Origin: Sipunculus nudus | Taxonomy: Eukaryota > Annelida > Sipuncula > Golfingiida > Sipunculidae | Assembly (NCBI GenBank): GCA_026874595.1 | Contig: CM049306.1 | Location: 57,037,519 to 57,101,518 of the forward strand | Length of the DNA: 64,000 nucleotides | Reading direction: 5' to 3' | Made by a program: the position numbers and the translations under genes | The notes under the pieces: model-generated | The model's input: only the letters and a program-made list of their open reading frames with translations | Database searches by the model: none | What the model was told of the DNA's origin: nothing | Part shown: piece after piece, positions 11,683-24,105 of the stretch | How positions within the stretch are numbered: the stretch's first letter is position 1 | How the letters are laid out: each line of letters starts with the position of its first letter

Positions 11683-14600
11683 CTTAAAAGGCAAAAGTGT
11701 GGAAAATTTCGTTAACCGGGATATGTCAATGTAAGGGAAGATGTATGGACATTAGAAGACATGACCAATCTGTTAAGAAAATATAAGAGAGAGACAAAGA
11801 CAGAGACAGAGACATGGACAGAGAGTCAGAGAGACAGAAAATCTCATGAGGCACAGCAAGGTCAGACCTCCAGTTCATCTGGGTGCTACAAGGTCTATCT
11901 CTACAGGATCGCCGCAGTGGACTAAACGTCACTAAAAGACATTTCGAGGTAGAAGGAGATATTTCAAGTATTGGTAATTTGATAGTCCCAGGTTGCCTGG
12001 TCATTCACAGAATAAATCATATAACTGGCAACAGGCGGCATTACATTTGGTTGGGTAGGATCCATGGATTCTGTGCGAATCGGCAAAAACAAATTATATG
12101 TGAAAACATCTTCTTTTGATCAGTTATAGAGGTTACTTTGTGTCAGAGGTTTACCTCGCGGTCTTAAGGATGTCTTGAACTGTATAACTAAAAAAGACGA
12201 AGTGGGAAGATGGCGCTCTAGTTGAAGAATTCCCGCCAGAGACGTTCTTTCTACTTAGAAAAAACTAATAGCTATAAGGATTAAGGAAATGTGTAAATAT
12301 GAGAAAAAAATAAGGAGTAATGAACGGAATCTCATGAAACTTTCAGTGCTTTTCGGGGATGGGAAAATGAAGAATGGATAACATTTTGGTGTGCATCTAG
12401 CTCATGACCCTGCACAAGGAATATTCTCAATTTGTAGGCAAACACATGGCCGAGGCTTTCATTCCTCAGAACGGATATTTCTAGTTCTTTCTCAGACGTG
12501 AGTGTTTGAAAATTCATAGCTCTCCGTCGATTTCTTATGAATGATATGTGTGAACACTAAATAAAAAAAAACATGAAGATATTCGAGCAGCCGGTTTTCA
12601 TAGTAGGATACTGCATACAGTCTTACATATATACTCCCCTCTTTCACTAGAATGGACTGATCCACTCTTCTCTTATTGTACAATAAGAAGTCCTACAGTT
12701 CATCCAATGATAACGTTTCTGGCTTACTTGACCCCCCCCCCCCAAAAAAAAAAACATACACACACACCCAAAACACCCGCGCGCACGCAAACATACACCA
12801 TCACATCCTCACACACATATACACACACATACACACGGAGGTAAGGGACAATACATTGTTCAGAGTAGCCAAAGGTTAGGACTGGCCCCTGTAAAATCTG
12901 GAAAAAAACTTCCATTGGCACAGGGCATGTGTTACTTTGCCGCAGTATGCCCTAGTTGATGTAGCCGCTGTCCTGCCGCGGGAAATTGATTCGCCAAGGG
13001 TATACCTTTACATCTCATGGCTTTTAAGGCACAGTGTTTAGTTACTTTAGTGAATTATGAGGTTTAGCTCAAGAACTGGCAGTATAGTATGTTTCGGCTT
13101 AATAATTACATCAATTCTAAATTTGGCAACTTTGGTAATGCAAAAATACAATGCTGCGTTGTTTTCCTTTATCTGTGGGAGAAATCCTATACAACCCATC
13201 GTTTGAATATCGCACATCGTCTTTATAGTTTAGTGCGTGGAGTATCGTTTTGGCATTGCAAGTAATACCTATTTATGAGATCATAGGGGCATCAAGACTT
13301 CGATTTTTCAGTAACGGCAGAGTCGGATCAAATTCATAGAAATTAGAATATTTTTCTACGATGTCAGGTTGCGGAGATCGGGCTATAGGTAGAGTGTTAA
13401 GGATTTTCTTGTGTCAGGAGCATGACTGGTGTATAGCACAAGGTGTTAGCTCCCTACAGCAGCAATCAGCTGCCAAATCCCTTTAGACTTATAAGTGTAC
13501 GAGACTGATGGGGCAGGAAATGTGGGGAGGACGACGCCATTCCAAATTCTGGTAAAATAGTCGGATAAATTTGGAAAACGAATAGAGAAAATTGAAGGAT
13601 TATTAATTTTACATTGGAAAACTCTTGAATAATAGCATTTTTGGTCCCTGTTACTGTTTTACAGAAGTGTAGAAATTACCCCAACACTGCTTCTTCTCAG
13701 GATAGATTGTCATGTGTGTTCTACAGTTTGGAAAATAAGAATACAGTTTACGCCTGTTAATTTACGTCCATTCACAACTAAAACACCTATGCAATTTATG
13801 TAAAGAAGATAAAAAATCAATATCTTATGATTTTCTCTTTGCAGTCTCGTCGTTTGATTTACATCATACTTCAATTGACGGGTCCCGTCTTTACTGTAGA
13901 CGTGTATCGCCATTTTTTTCCCCTTTATTTGCGTGGGCCTGGTCATTCGGCCTTATCAGGAGAATTCAATTATTTTCAGAAGTCGCTTCTGAAACCTGCT
14001 GGTTGCTGGTAAACATATAAACCATGGCGTATCCTCACACTTTGTTAACACATATATGTAGATAATGCAGATCTTCAATCATGGCACATCCACCCACACA
14101 CATAAAATAATGCATTCTGCTTAGTGACAGCTTTCAGACGGGAATGGCTCCAGGGTCAGGTGGTGAAAGTACTATTAGAGAACTCGAGTAATTCTGACCT
14201 AATACTTGAGTGAGATATAAGGTTTTGAGTACTCCTCAAGGCCTGCAATGTGAGACATTTAACAAGATTTAGTTTCGTTGTAAATAATGTCTATAAACAT
14301 AGAAGCTAAACGATGGTATGCTTTCACTCAAGGTTGTCGCACTATTTTTTGCTTGTAACTTTGCCCAAGAATTATCATTAGCTTACCTATACCCGTTCAT
14401 TATATTGAAGATCAGTTTAGTTCATCGAAGTTCGACAGATGGCCTCACTAAAGACTCCCTAAACTAAATTAATATCAATAGATAATAAACAACACACCCG
14501 TGGAAAGTGAAAATTTTGTTCCAGAGCGAATAGGAATAACATGCCTAAAGATAATTTGGTAATTAATAAGCAATAGATAAGGCAATGGATAAGTTTATTT

Positions 14601-15739
14601 AAAAACCCTACTAACCACATATTTTATTAATTGAATCAAATCTTGTTCGTGATGCTGCTGAAACCCCGTGGAGCGCCTCAGGACTTGATTCAAAGTAACA
14701 AACTGCTTTCTGCCTTGATGCAGAGATGGCGCTGCAATAGCCCCTTCGAAATAATTTGCAATATCTCTGGATTTAATTACCCCCCTCCCCCTTAGGCCAC
14801 CCTTTTCTTCGTCCCCGAGACTTTAAGACCAAAAACGTGGCTATCTGAGACGTGACCACAGAGGATAAAAGTCAACGGCGACCAACGTCAGTTAAAACAC
14901 AGATGTTAAGGCTGGTAAATTCCTGTTTATCACAACATTTTGGAGAGGTTTTGTTCTGCTACATATATAACACTTAAAAGAAAATGTCCACTACTTCTTA
15001 CACATAAATACCTCAACAGAACGAGTGTAATATGATTTCACCAATGATGCCATCACTCTATCATGAAGATATTACCGCCCTACGCTACCAAAATATTTTG
15101 TTGCGTACAGCGGGAAAAAAAATTGCCGGCAAAGAGATGAAATTTCATTCATGAAAATCGTTTATTATTTGACGATTTTAAAATATTTTTATACCCTTAG
15201 GTACTTTACATAAACAACTCCAAGCTGTATAAAACCCAATCTACAGTAGCCATGACAACATGACACTCAGGCCTTCTGAAATAAACTGATAGGGCCATCG
15301 TCTCCAGTTCATCTAAAATCGACGTTTGGGGTGACAAGCTGTCGCTAAATCTACAGTACCTCACAACTTGGTCAAGACCGAACATACTGAAACCTGGCTT
15401 GTCGAACTGAAAGAACTGGACTTTGGTTTATTATTGCTGGGTCATAGTCGGAAATATAACATTCATTATTATTTTGCGCTGACTAAGATCGCAGTAGTTA
15501 TCAGTGACTGTTATTTCTATAAACATGGAATCCGTGTTTACGGTATACTGCTGTAACTGTAGTTCGTCAACTTTCCTTTCTTGTTATTGTAAACGACATG
15601 TTTCTGCCAAGCTGTCATGGGTAAAAGAAGAAAGATGTTCATAGAAATTTGCAAGAACTGAACAGGCATGCACACTCCGTGATATGTAGTGTTTTTACTT
15701 AACTGATACCCGGACTTGCTTCTCCCGTCCACCTGTTAG
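11683..15739. other. Intergenic stretch without a recognisable gene
   Basis: Only low-complexity tracts stand out: an AG-rich purine run (about 11785-11840), poly-C followed by poly-A and (CA)n (12731-12840), and a C-rich run near 14780. A short motif at 12211-12228 (TGGCGCTCTAGTTGAAGA) recurs near 20946, which suggests small dispersed repeats. The open frames here are short, overlapping and lack motifs. Confidence 0.4.
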
Positions 15740-16311
15740 TAAGGTAATTTACCCGAGTTTCATGAGTTTTGCTGGTTGGAATCCTCTTCTTTCCTGGCTT
15801 AGCTAGATTAACTGTATTAAATATTCGTTGTATCTACATAAAAAATGCAGTGTTTCACTTTTTAGTGAAATTGTCAATGACATCGTATTCTGGTTGTCAA
15901 GAAATGCATTTATATTCATGAAAAAAAAACACAAGATAAATAAATTTGATTTCTTGCGTAAAAAAAAATTAATTTGGCGACAAAAGAACAAAATGCAAAG
16001 ATGTATTTTCCTTATCGTCTATATATGTAAATACTGATATACCAGGCATGGCGGCTCACTTCCTACTGTAGATATACACCCTCTTCGGACCAAAAGCTGA
16101 TGATTTTGACGTTGATCTCTTGTCACTGACAACAGGATGTGAAAATGAATGGTAACGTTTCATGAACAGTTTGTATAAGTTCTCATTTATTCATTCAAAG
16201 AGACAATAAATATTTGAATAGTCGGATATATTGATCTTGTATGTCGTGTATAAGCCTTAATAACAACTTTCCTAACTGTTATTTTTGGGCAATTTTCAAA
16301 TTTATGTCATT

Positions 16312-16574
16312 GTGAAGCTAAGATTCCTTTTGTACGGAATGCGGCCTGCATTATGCGGAATAAAATCGGTAAATAAATAAGGTGAGTTCCTTATGCAAGA
16401 ATCCGGCATGCGGAATGGGTATTTGGAAAAAAGAATCGCTACATGTAGCGATTCCTGAAAGTTTCACATAGTATCCAAGAGAAACACATAGAAAACATGC
16501 ATTCCACCGTGTATGAACTTATAAAATCTCTCAACATACATTCCGCTTTCCGTAAATAAGGAATCTTAACTCAC
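16312..16574. mobile_element. 263-bp TIR element inside duplication copy A
   Basis: The left end, starting GTGAAGCTAAGATTCCTT, is matched by the reverse complement of the right end, GTGAGTTAAGATTCCTT, and the similarity continues through TACGGAATGCGG and TACGGAAAGCGG, giving about 33-bp terminal inverted repeats. Copy B reads directly across this point (near 27300) without the element, so it is an insertion with an empty site in the window. Near its middle is a perfect 22-bp palindrome (16433-16454) centred on CTACATGTAG. It has no ORF and must be non-autonomous. I could not define a target duplication with confidence. Confidence 0.82.
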
Positions 16575-17163
16575 GAGAGCAAAGAATTGTATATAACTAT
16601 CAGTAATAAAAAAAGCACAATGGCACTTTCTCTAACTTTTATTATCGGTGGTTTTTAAACTATACCGGATATGTTACAATACACATAGCAAGACTGTGAA
16701 AGCTGATATTCCACAAATATTCACAAGCTGCTTCGGTAGAACAATTCTTGTAGCTGACCACACGCTCCCTTTCACATGTCGGTGTACTTGCTCACATCCT
16801 CTGGTGTTATGATTATGTCTACACCGCCCATGTTGATTGATTTTCCACTCCTGCAGGCAAAACCTAGAGAGAACAATTACGTAACTTTGTTGAGTCAGAG
16901 TTTCTCTTATACTGAAACTCATTGAGTTTCTTATGCATTTCAGGACTTGTCAGATACTTCCGTTGAGAAAACCAGCCGACTCGGTATATTGCATGATTTA
17001 CAAGTGTCTGCCCTGTACACTCACGCTGCGGCAGTCCATCACTCTTCCAAAGGAGCCTGCACCATTAATCATACATTGGCACAACATGGTGTGAGGTGTA
17101 TATTCGCTATATGCTATAATAACGTTCCCTATCGCAACGACAGACCAATTTTGAAGAAGGTAT

Positions 17164-17166
<3 letters not shown>

Positions 17167-17246
<80 letters not shown>

Positions 17247-17257
17247 ATATATTATGT
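17167..17257. repeat. (AT)n microsatellite in copy A
   Basis: An AT tract with a few phase breaks. Copy B has only TATAGTTATAACTA at the matching place (27902-27915), so the expansion came after the duplication or was lost in B. Confidence 0.92.
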
Positions 17258-18329
17258 AATGAGAAGGTGAAAACCAAACTGTTTTTGACGCCTTCCTTTT
17301 TGTTGAAGAACCCTTTCATAATAAATCATTGATATCAGAATAAGGCTCAGTCGATGCAATGGTTAAGACATAATTCCTCCCGCTGACAGAGTCATCAAAC
17401 TTGCTCTTAGTATGTTGTAACGCTAAGAACAGGTACTGCCATCTCGCGGCAAATTATATTAATAATTTACGTTATTTTAATGATAAGAGCCGGCACTGAT
17501 TCACGCCATTCACGTTTTATTTTATGCATTTAAGTAGCAAAGATATATACTAAAACAATGGCAGGCATAGAGTATAGATTTTTCATTTACATATGTATAT
17601 ATGTTTCGTATGCCCTATGATTTTGGATTTTACAGCCACCCATGCCAATGGTCATTTAGCGACTTCAAATTAAATTTAATATATAAATGATATATAACTA
17701 TGATATATATGCCTTAGAGCGAAGGTTTATGCTGTCTATATCGACATTACAAGCCGTTTACCTGAGGCAGGCATTTATTACACATTTTTAAAAAATTATT
17801 TTCACATATAGACTGGCTTCATTTTAACACGCCTAAACATGTCTCGTTGCATCAAGTTCTGCATTTTTCATATCCCAACACTAATTCACACGTGTGTGTG
17901 TGTATGCGCTTGCGCCGGTGTTCATATTCAAAATATTAAAGGCGAACATAGTCATCTGACGACAACGTCAACCCCACCCAACCGAATTTCAGCATAAAAA
18001 TACTTGGTTGTAACAAAGGTGATCACTTCCGCGTGATGATGCACGTTTCAGTAATAATATTTCCTTGATGGTAGTTTATCATGTATTCGACATACGTTTC
18101 AATATTAAAATTCTACGCACATGATATGACCGTTGGGTTTTTTTAATTTGGTGTTGAAAGTTATTGTTAACTACTTGAGATAAGTAAAAATAATCACAGT
18201 TTGTATATGACTGTTGAATGCATGATGTGTGCATGAATATGTTGTACATGTACATGAAACCTGATATAATACATAAACACGTTCTTGCAGCTGTTCGTTG
18301 TCATTATTTATCATCCCTCAGTTACCAAC

Positions 18330-18414
18330 CAAGGTCAACCTGTCTAACGACACCTCACTATTAAGGACAAAATGATTGAATCCCTTGACTGTCCGCTTTA
18401 GACAGGTTTCACTG
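18330..18414. mobile_element. Short decayed MITE in copy A
   Basis: The right end, read in reverse complement, begins CAGTGAAACCTGTCTAAAGC and is followed outward by TA. The left end (CAAGGTCAACCTGTCTAACG) is a degraded inverted match. The type resembles Tc1/mariner-related MITEs with CAGTGRAACC ends. It lies within about 245 bp that copy B lacks. Confidence 0.5.
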
Positions 18415-19389
18415 TATTTTAAAGGTCAGTGCAGGGTTTTGCGAGCCGTATGGCTGAAGCATTTAGAGTCAGTTAATGACATGAATTGCCATACACAGTG
18501 GCCATAGGAATCGATTTGTATATAGATTAGTTGATTAAGTGGTTCCTGTAAGAAAATCTTCATGATTTACGTCATAATGTTGCATATTGGAACACGTCAG
18601 GATTCATTTATTGTTTTAGCCCGGAAAAGCCATCTTGATAATACATGAATCATACGTTTGTCAAGTACCTACCTGTCGGACTGCTTTAAATAAGTTCTTT
18701 AATATTTAAAACCAGGTCATAGAGTGAAACATCACATGGAGTGTAAACATCAAATGATCAATGTATACGTGGACCGTCGTTTGTGCTGTTAGGTTCATAT
18801 TTTCTATGAGTAAAAAGAAATGCTATGTACAAGTTGGTACTTTCGTTAGTCATACGCGTCGGTTTGCTTGTCCCTCAGCATATGGGCTGGATCGATATAC
18901 CAATATATCCATATATTTTGATACGCCACATCGATATGATTACCAATATCCATTGCATGCTGCATCAAGATCAGGTTACCAGAAGATCATGGATCACTTT
19001 TTCTTGTACGGAAAACTTGTAGCGCCACGTATGATCTTGTTGAGGTTTTGTGACGTTTAATGCGTTTAATCGATACGGTCTTCGATATCTGTTGCATGCT
19101 GTATCGTTGTATCGAGAAAACATAATGACCACATGTACTTACAAATATAAATACAACCCTGACCTAAACTAATATCTGAAATATTTACTCAGCACTTTTT
19201 CGCCAAAAAAAAAAATATCCATGAAATAGCGGCGAGGTGTGAAACAAGAAACAAAGAAAACATATGAAAGCTTAAGGTATGTAATCGGGTAAAAGTTAAG
19301 GTTCCATAGGATCATTGCGCTCCAAGGAACGCCCTTTCTAGTTTAATAAATGAGTTTATATGAGACCCCTCGATTAACTAATTGTTTGT

Positions 19390-20100
19390 GAATAAATGAA
19401 TGCATGAATGAATGAATGAATATTTTTATTCTGGAAATGAAGGCCTCAGGCCCATCGATTCAATATTTAAACATACAAAATACATAATACATGGTCACGT
19501 GAAAAATAATCATAAATGATAAGACAAAATAATAAGTAAATAAAAAAAAAACAAATAAATGTATATAGTTTTCAACAAAACACAGTTATCATCTTAAAAT
19601 ATTAACAGAAAGAACTTTTTTTATCAAATGAACAAATACACACTGTAATATTATAAGGTAACTTTTTGTGTCGCAAAAATGATTAAAGTCAATTGTATTT
19701 ACATAGAATAAATTTCATAACAACATAAAACATGATACACTTACTAGTTCAAAGAATCATTTAGAAATGTCTCTCTTTTAACAAATGCAAAATAGGGCCT
19801 ATATAAATACTGAAAGCTTGTTAATTGTGACATAATTTGTTGTGGACATTAATGAAATGAAAGACATAACTTTAAATTCAGACAGATATTTTACTCTAAA
19901 TGAATTCGAAATATATAAAGGACATTTAATGACAAAATAGTACTCATCTTCAATATAAGCTTCTCCATGTTTAAGACAAAATTTACAACATCTCTCTTCC
20001 CAGGCTATTTTTTTGTGGCGACCAACTTCTACTTCTAAGCTATGTGATGATGTTCTAAATCTTGCTAAACTCATTCTATATCTGTTATTGTTTGTAAGTA
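19390..20100 (-). mobile_element. LINE 3' fragment (5'-truncated)
   Basis: The minus-strand frame 20074-19799 encodes MSLARFRTSSHSLEVE, then CCKFCLKHG, then EDEYYFVIKCPLY. This is the C-terminal cysteine/histidine tail found downstream of reverse transcriptase in many LINE proteins of marine invertebrates. The open frame extends slightly upstream to about 20100. On the minus strand the fragment ends in an ATTC-repeat tail (19391-19420), typical of CR1/L2-like 3' ends. Copy B of the duplication lacks it, so it is probably a 5'-truncated insertion made after the duplication. Confidence 0.75.
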
Positions 20101-20690
20101 GATACCAATATCACGCACTTTCATTAAATTACTATGGTCATACTTACCATCGTGATACCCAGATGAGCTCTACAGGCATATTGGTATTTGTTAGTGTAAG
20201 TCCTATATTTGTCTGCTTCAGAATACTCTAAGACCAGTTACCTATCAGTGAATGTATACTATAACAACAGCATCTATATACTGTATAATGAATACAGATT
20301 TTAGCGTGTAGTCCATAACATGTAATTTTCTTAAAACAAATTACATTTAAGCATCATTTCATCTGTCCATATCGTTTACGATATATAATAACCATGATAT
20401 GTAACACGTGTACATGCCCGGGCTGTTTATGAGCAGGATGGTGATAAGTGCCTGGACGGGGGTTCGTCGTAAAAAGCAAAGATCCCGTAAAAACCAAGGA
20501 TACCCATTACGCATGTCACAGGTCATGATAAACGTATAAACGAAGACCTCCGCCTGGAGCAGACACTGGCCCAGACACAGGTGCCACGATTCTTTAATGC
20601 TTGTGTATCCGCACATGTTTTTACAGACTGATTTATGGAAGCTTCCGCATTATACAGACACCTCGTTCTCTGTTCGGTGATCGTTAAGGG

Positions 20691-21067
20691 GCAGATCCAG
20701 GATTTAGGAGAAGGAGGGGTCTAACTTAAAGACCTAAATAAAGGTCCCATGCAAGGGCCGGAAGGCTGGGGGGGGGGGGGGGTAGGGGGTGTCCAGGACG
20801 CAAAATCTGGTCTGATACACTTCAAAAAGGTTGTGGCGGCTGTAAACCGCTTGGTCCACTTTTGCTTGATTTAATGTTATAGAAGTCTTTATTCTCTTAA
20901 AGATGGATAAAACTGAATAAACTAAAGAAAAACGATAAAAAGAAGACGGCGCTCTAGTTGAGGAATTAAAAAAAAAGATATAAAAATAAGGATTAATTCA
21001 GAGTAGGGCAAAATAAATAGCTAAAAGTTATATTCCACATCAAATCCAATTTTCATTTTCTTTCATA
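20691..21067. other. Spacer with poly-G run
   Basis: It starts with GGGGCAGATCCAGGATTT, similar to a widespread invertebrate repeat motif, and holds a G run at about 20769-20782. At 20946 it shares GGCGCTCTAGTTGA with 12213. I searched for a second copy of the Gypsy LTR here and found none. Confidence 0.4.
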
Positions 21068-22075
21068 TTATATGTTTAGATGTAAATCTACATATAATCG
21101 TCTTGCTTTTTTATTTCGAAGGTCAGCGGCCACCAGAGGCATCCTATCGGTTTGAGTGTATTTCATAGGGCTTTGTATTTTATGTTGGTTGTGTGTGATA
21201 AACAGTGTCACCGGATTCAAGTTCAGGGAGTAACTTCGCTCTGTGGCGCCGATTATAATTGGTCTCCTGCTTTTTGTGATAGTCAGTTTCCTTTTGTCGG
21301 AGAACCTCTGGATTAACACATGCGACTGTGAGCTGTGATGGTAACACCGGAACGGTTGTGCGGATTTGTCTACTGAATAAGAGCTGAGTAGGAGTATAGC
21401 CATTAGCAAGGGGTGTTGCCCGATACGCCTGGATTCCGATCCATGGATCATTCGACTTTTTGAGGATTGACTTTGCTGTTTTCACCGCGCGTTCAACTTC
21501 CCCATTGCTCTGAGGATATCGCGGGCTACTAGTAACATGTGTGAATTTCCACTGTTGTGCAAAGTTCGCAAACTCACCACACGTGTATTGTGGTCCAATA
21601 TCGGAGAACAAGATCTCAGGGCTACCATGTGCTGCGAAGAAATGCTTCAGCTTCTCAATCACAAATTTCGCTGTAGCCTGTGACAATTTTGCAATTCGAA
21701 GTATCTCGAATAGTAGTCGACTGCAAAGATGTATTGTTGTCCTTTAAGTTCAAATAAATCTGTTGCGACCTTTTGCCACGGTCTTTCTGGGAATTCGCTT
21801 GAGATCAATGGTTCTGGTCGGTTGACGCGTTCTCTAGAACATCTGCGACATGTGAAGACCATATCGTGCAACTGTTTGCATAATCCAGGCCACCATACAC
21901 TCTGCAGGGCTCTTTCCCGACATTTCGTAATGCCCAGGTGACCTTCGTGAAGTTTGTCTAATATCTCAAACCTCATGGCAGAGGGAATTACAATTCGAGT
22001 CCCTTTCAACAGGAGTCCATCCACTAAGGAGAATTCACTTTGATATTGCCAATAACTGTTCAGTGCACCTGGCAA
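21068..22075 (-). pseudogene. Integrase domain of the Ty3/Gypsy element (broken)
   Basis: The first open part (22075-21659) carries the zinc-binding HHCC region: HEGHLG and, further on, CRRC. The catalytic core starts at ATDLFEL, which holds the first Asp. The frame breaks near 21690 and the second open part (21686-21180) continues with the second Asp in FSDIGPQ and the Glu in NGEVERAVKTAK, completing the DDE triad. Canonical Gypsy integrases usually have Asn after that Asp; here it is Ile. A further frame change near 21190 leads to a short tail open to 21068, where a GPY/F-like module would be. No functional enzyme can be made from this copy. Confidence 0.88.
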
Positions 22076-24105
22076 TTTATGTTTGAGTGGCCATCCTTCA
22101 TCACAATAGGCTTTGAGCTGTATGCATACTTCATCTGCGTTTTGCGCTGCTTTGATTTATTGTAATCTCTGGTCTGTTGAGGTAAGTTGTCTAAAATCAT
22201 TGCGACATACGTGCTAGAATTTCTTGCTAGCTCATCGTCCATGTGATCTTGCACGACTGGATTCCGTGACAAGGCATCTGCTGTGTTGAGATCTTTTCCG
22301 GGTACATGAGCTATGGTGAACCTGTAACGCATCAATCTGAGCTTGAACCGTTGTATGCGCGTCGGCATATCATCCAAGTCTTGATGCTAAACAATGGTAC
22401 CAACGGCTTATGGTCAGTTTCAATATGGAAGTCCATGCGAAACAAGGTAGTCATTGAATCTTACACATGCCCATGTGATCGCAAGAGCCTCTTTCTCGAT
22501 CTGTGCGTATCGACATTCTGTACTCGTTAAAGCGCGAGATGCAAACGCGACTGCTTTGAAACGTCCGTCTGGCTGTTTCTGACGCAGCTCTGCTCCAATC
22601 CCATATCCCATAATCCCATCGGCAGCCACTGTGGTCTCTCTCTTGGGGTCATAAAAGGCAAGAACTGATGGCGATGTGAGCAATTTCTTGATTTCAAGAA
22701 AAACACGTTCCTGTTCACTGGCCCAGATCCACCTTGTTTTGGAACTAAGGAGGTCTCTCAGAGGTTTTGTTATAGTGGCAAGATCTGGTAGGAATTTCCC
22801 CTTGTGATTGACCATTCGAAGGAATCTTCTAAGTTCTGCGACATTCTGTGGCGCTGCCATGTCCATAATAGCTTGGATTTTCTGTGGATCTGGATGAATG
22901 CCCTCAGAATAAATAATCTGGCCAAGAAATCTAATGCGTTCCTGAGAGAACTTACATTTCTGAATATTCAACGTCACATGGCACTCTTGCAGTCTTGCAA
23001 GTACGGCTTCAAGACGACGGTCATGTTCTGCTTGTGTTGTTCCGTGGACAACTTTATCATCAACAAGACAAACTACCCCTCCCAGTCCATCAAGGGTTTC
23101 AATGACTCTCCTTGTAAAGTGCTCTGGAGCTGATGAAATTCCGTAAGGCAAACGTAGATAACGGAAACGCCCGAATGGCGTGATGAATGTTGTCAAGTAT
23201 GAGGATTCATGATCTAATTTAAGTTACCAAAATTCTGAGTTAGCGTCCAGTTTGGTAAATATCTTAGCACCAGCAAGCTTGGCTAGTGATTGTTCTACAG
23301 TAGGCAACATGTATCTTTCACGTATGACGCTAGCATTGAGTTTTGTCAGACCTGCGCAAATTCTTAAATCACCATTCGGCTTCGGAGCGACAACCATTGG
23401 TGAACACCAATCTGTAGCCTCAGTAACAGGAGCTATGACATTTAATTGTTCCATTCTCTCTAGCTCTGCTTTGACTTTGTCCATAAGGGGAAAAGGAATT
23501 CTTCTGGGGGAACTGAGTACATAAGGTTTTGCATCAGGAATTAGTTTAATTTTGTACTCTCCTTCCACTTCCCCAAGACCTGTAAAAAGTTCTGGGAACT
23601 TTTGCTGGTACCGCTCGTTAGAAGTTGTACTTCCAATTCTGGCAAGAATAGCTAGGTCCTGAATAGCTGGCCTACCAAGCAAAGCACTTCCTGATCCTTT
23701 GAGTACATAAACATCTTGTACTGTACTAGCTCTCTCAACTTTGAGGTGTAATGAAACCTTTCCTTTAACAGGCAATGTTATGTCACCTTGCCCATATAAC
23801 ACTCTGTCAGGTTGGGAGAGCTGGCCAAATGTATCTGTACTGTACATTGACTCTGGTATCACTGTGACATCAGCACCTGTATCATTGTTAAAGTCAACTG
23901 GTGTTTCTGTGGAACCTACTGCTACTGTGACAGTCCACTCTGATTGTTTCTGATTACCAGTTATTAGACCTAGAAATGAATCTTTCTGTATCTGTGGCGT
24001 TTCTTGTGATTCTATCTCATTTACTCTCTCGGTCCTACAAACACGTGCATAGTGACCAGGACCTGAACATCTCTTGCATACGGCGTCCTTTGCTGGGCAC
24101 TGCAT
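22060..24105 (-). pseudogene. Protease, reverse transcriptase and RNase H of the Ty3/Gypsy element (broken)
   Basis: From its upstream end the frame shows a zinc knuckle (CKRCSGPGHYARVC), the aspartic protease motif DTGADVTVI, and the start of the reverse transcriptase (CSPMVVAPKPNG and KLDANS). A single in-frame TAA at 23224-23226 interrupts it. The same frame resumes with TPFGRFRYLRLPYGISSAP, the catalytic LVDD (usually YIDD or YVDD) and the thumb. RNase H-like text (VAADGIMGYGIGA, FASRALT) follows to 22420. Frame changes near 22440 and 22380 separate it from the block 22377-22060, which keeps the RNase H/connection motif HVPGKDLNTADALSR. Another frame change lies near 22145. Confidence 0.9.

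Larger units (their letters stand above)
15740..20690. repeat. Segmental duplication, copy A
   Basis: This segment is collinear with 26719-31293 in the same orientation. Anchors in order include TTTTGCTGGTTGGA (15767), ACCAAAAGCTGATGATTTTG (16090), TTCCACAAATATTCACAAGC (16709), a block of about 90 bp at 16927-17025, TCGATGCAATGGTTAAGA (17351), TAGCCCGGAAAAGCCATCT (18618), ATGTATACGTGGACCGTC (18760) and CCGCCTGGAGCAGACACTGG (20550). Conservation is uneven, from nearly identical blocks to diverged text. Copy A alone carries the TIR element at 16312-16574, an (AT)n tract, a small MITE at 18330-18414 and a LINE fragment. No protein-coding gene is evident. Confidence 0.88.

Noticed and set aside
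16674-16922. Minus ORF in copy A and its counterpart in copy B (27453-27761) as a conserved gene
   Set aside because: Similarity follows from the duplication; the frames are disrupted relative to each other and the best-matching words shift frame.
20359-20616. Minus ORF in the well-conserved right end of copy A
   Set aside because: The matching part of copy B (about 31010-31220) has stops in that frame, so it is not coding in both.
20691-21067. 3' LTR of the Gypsy element
   Set aside because: No text matching the 208-bp LTR at 24822-25029 was found there.
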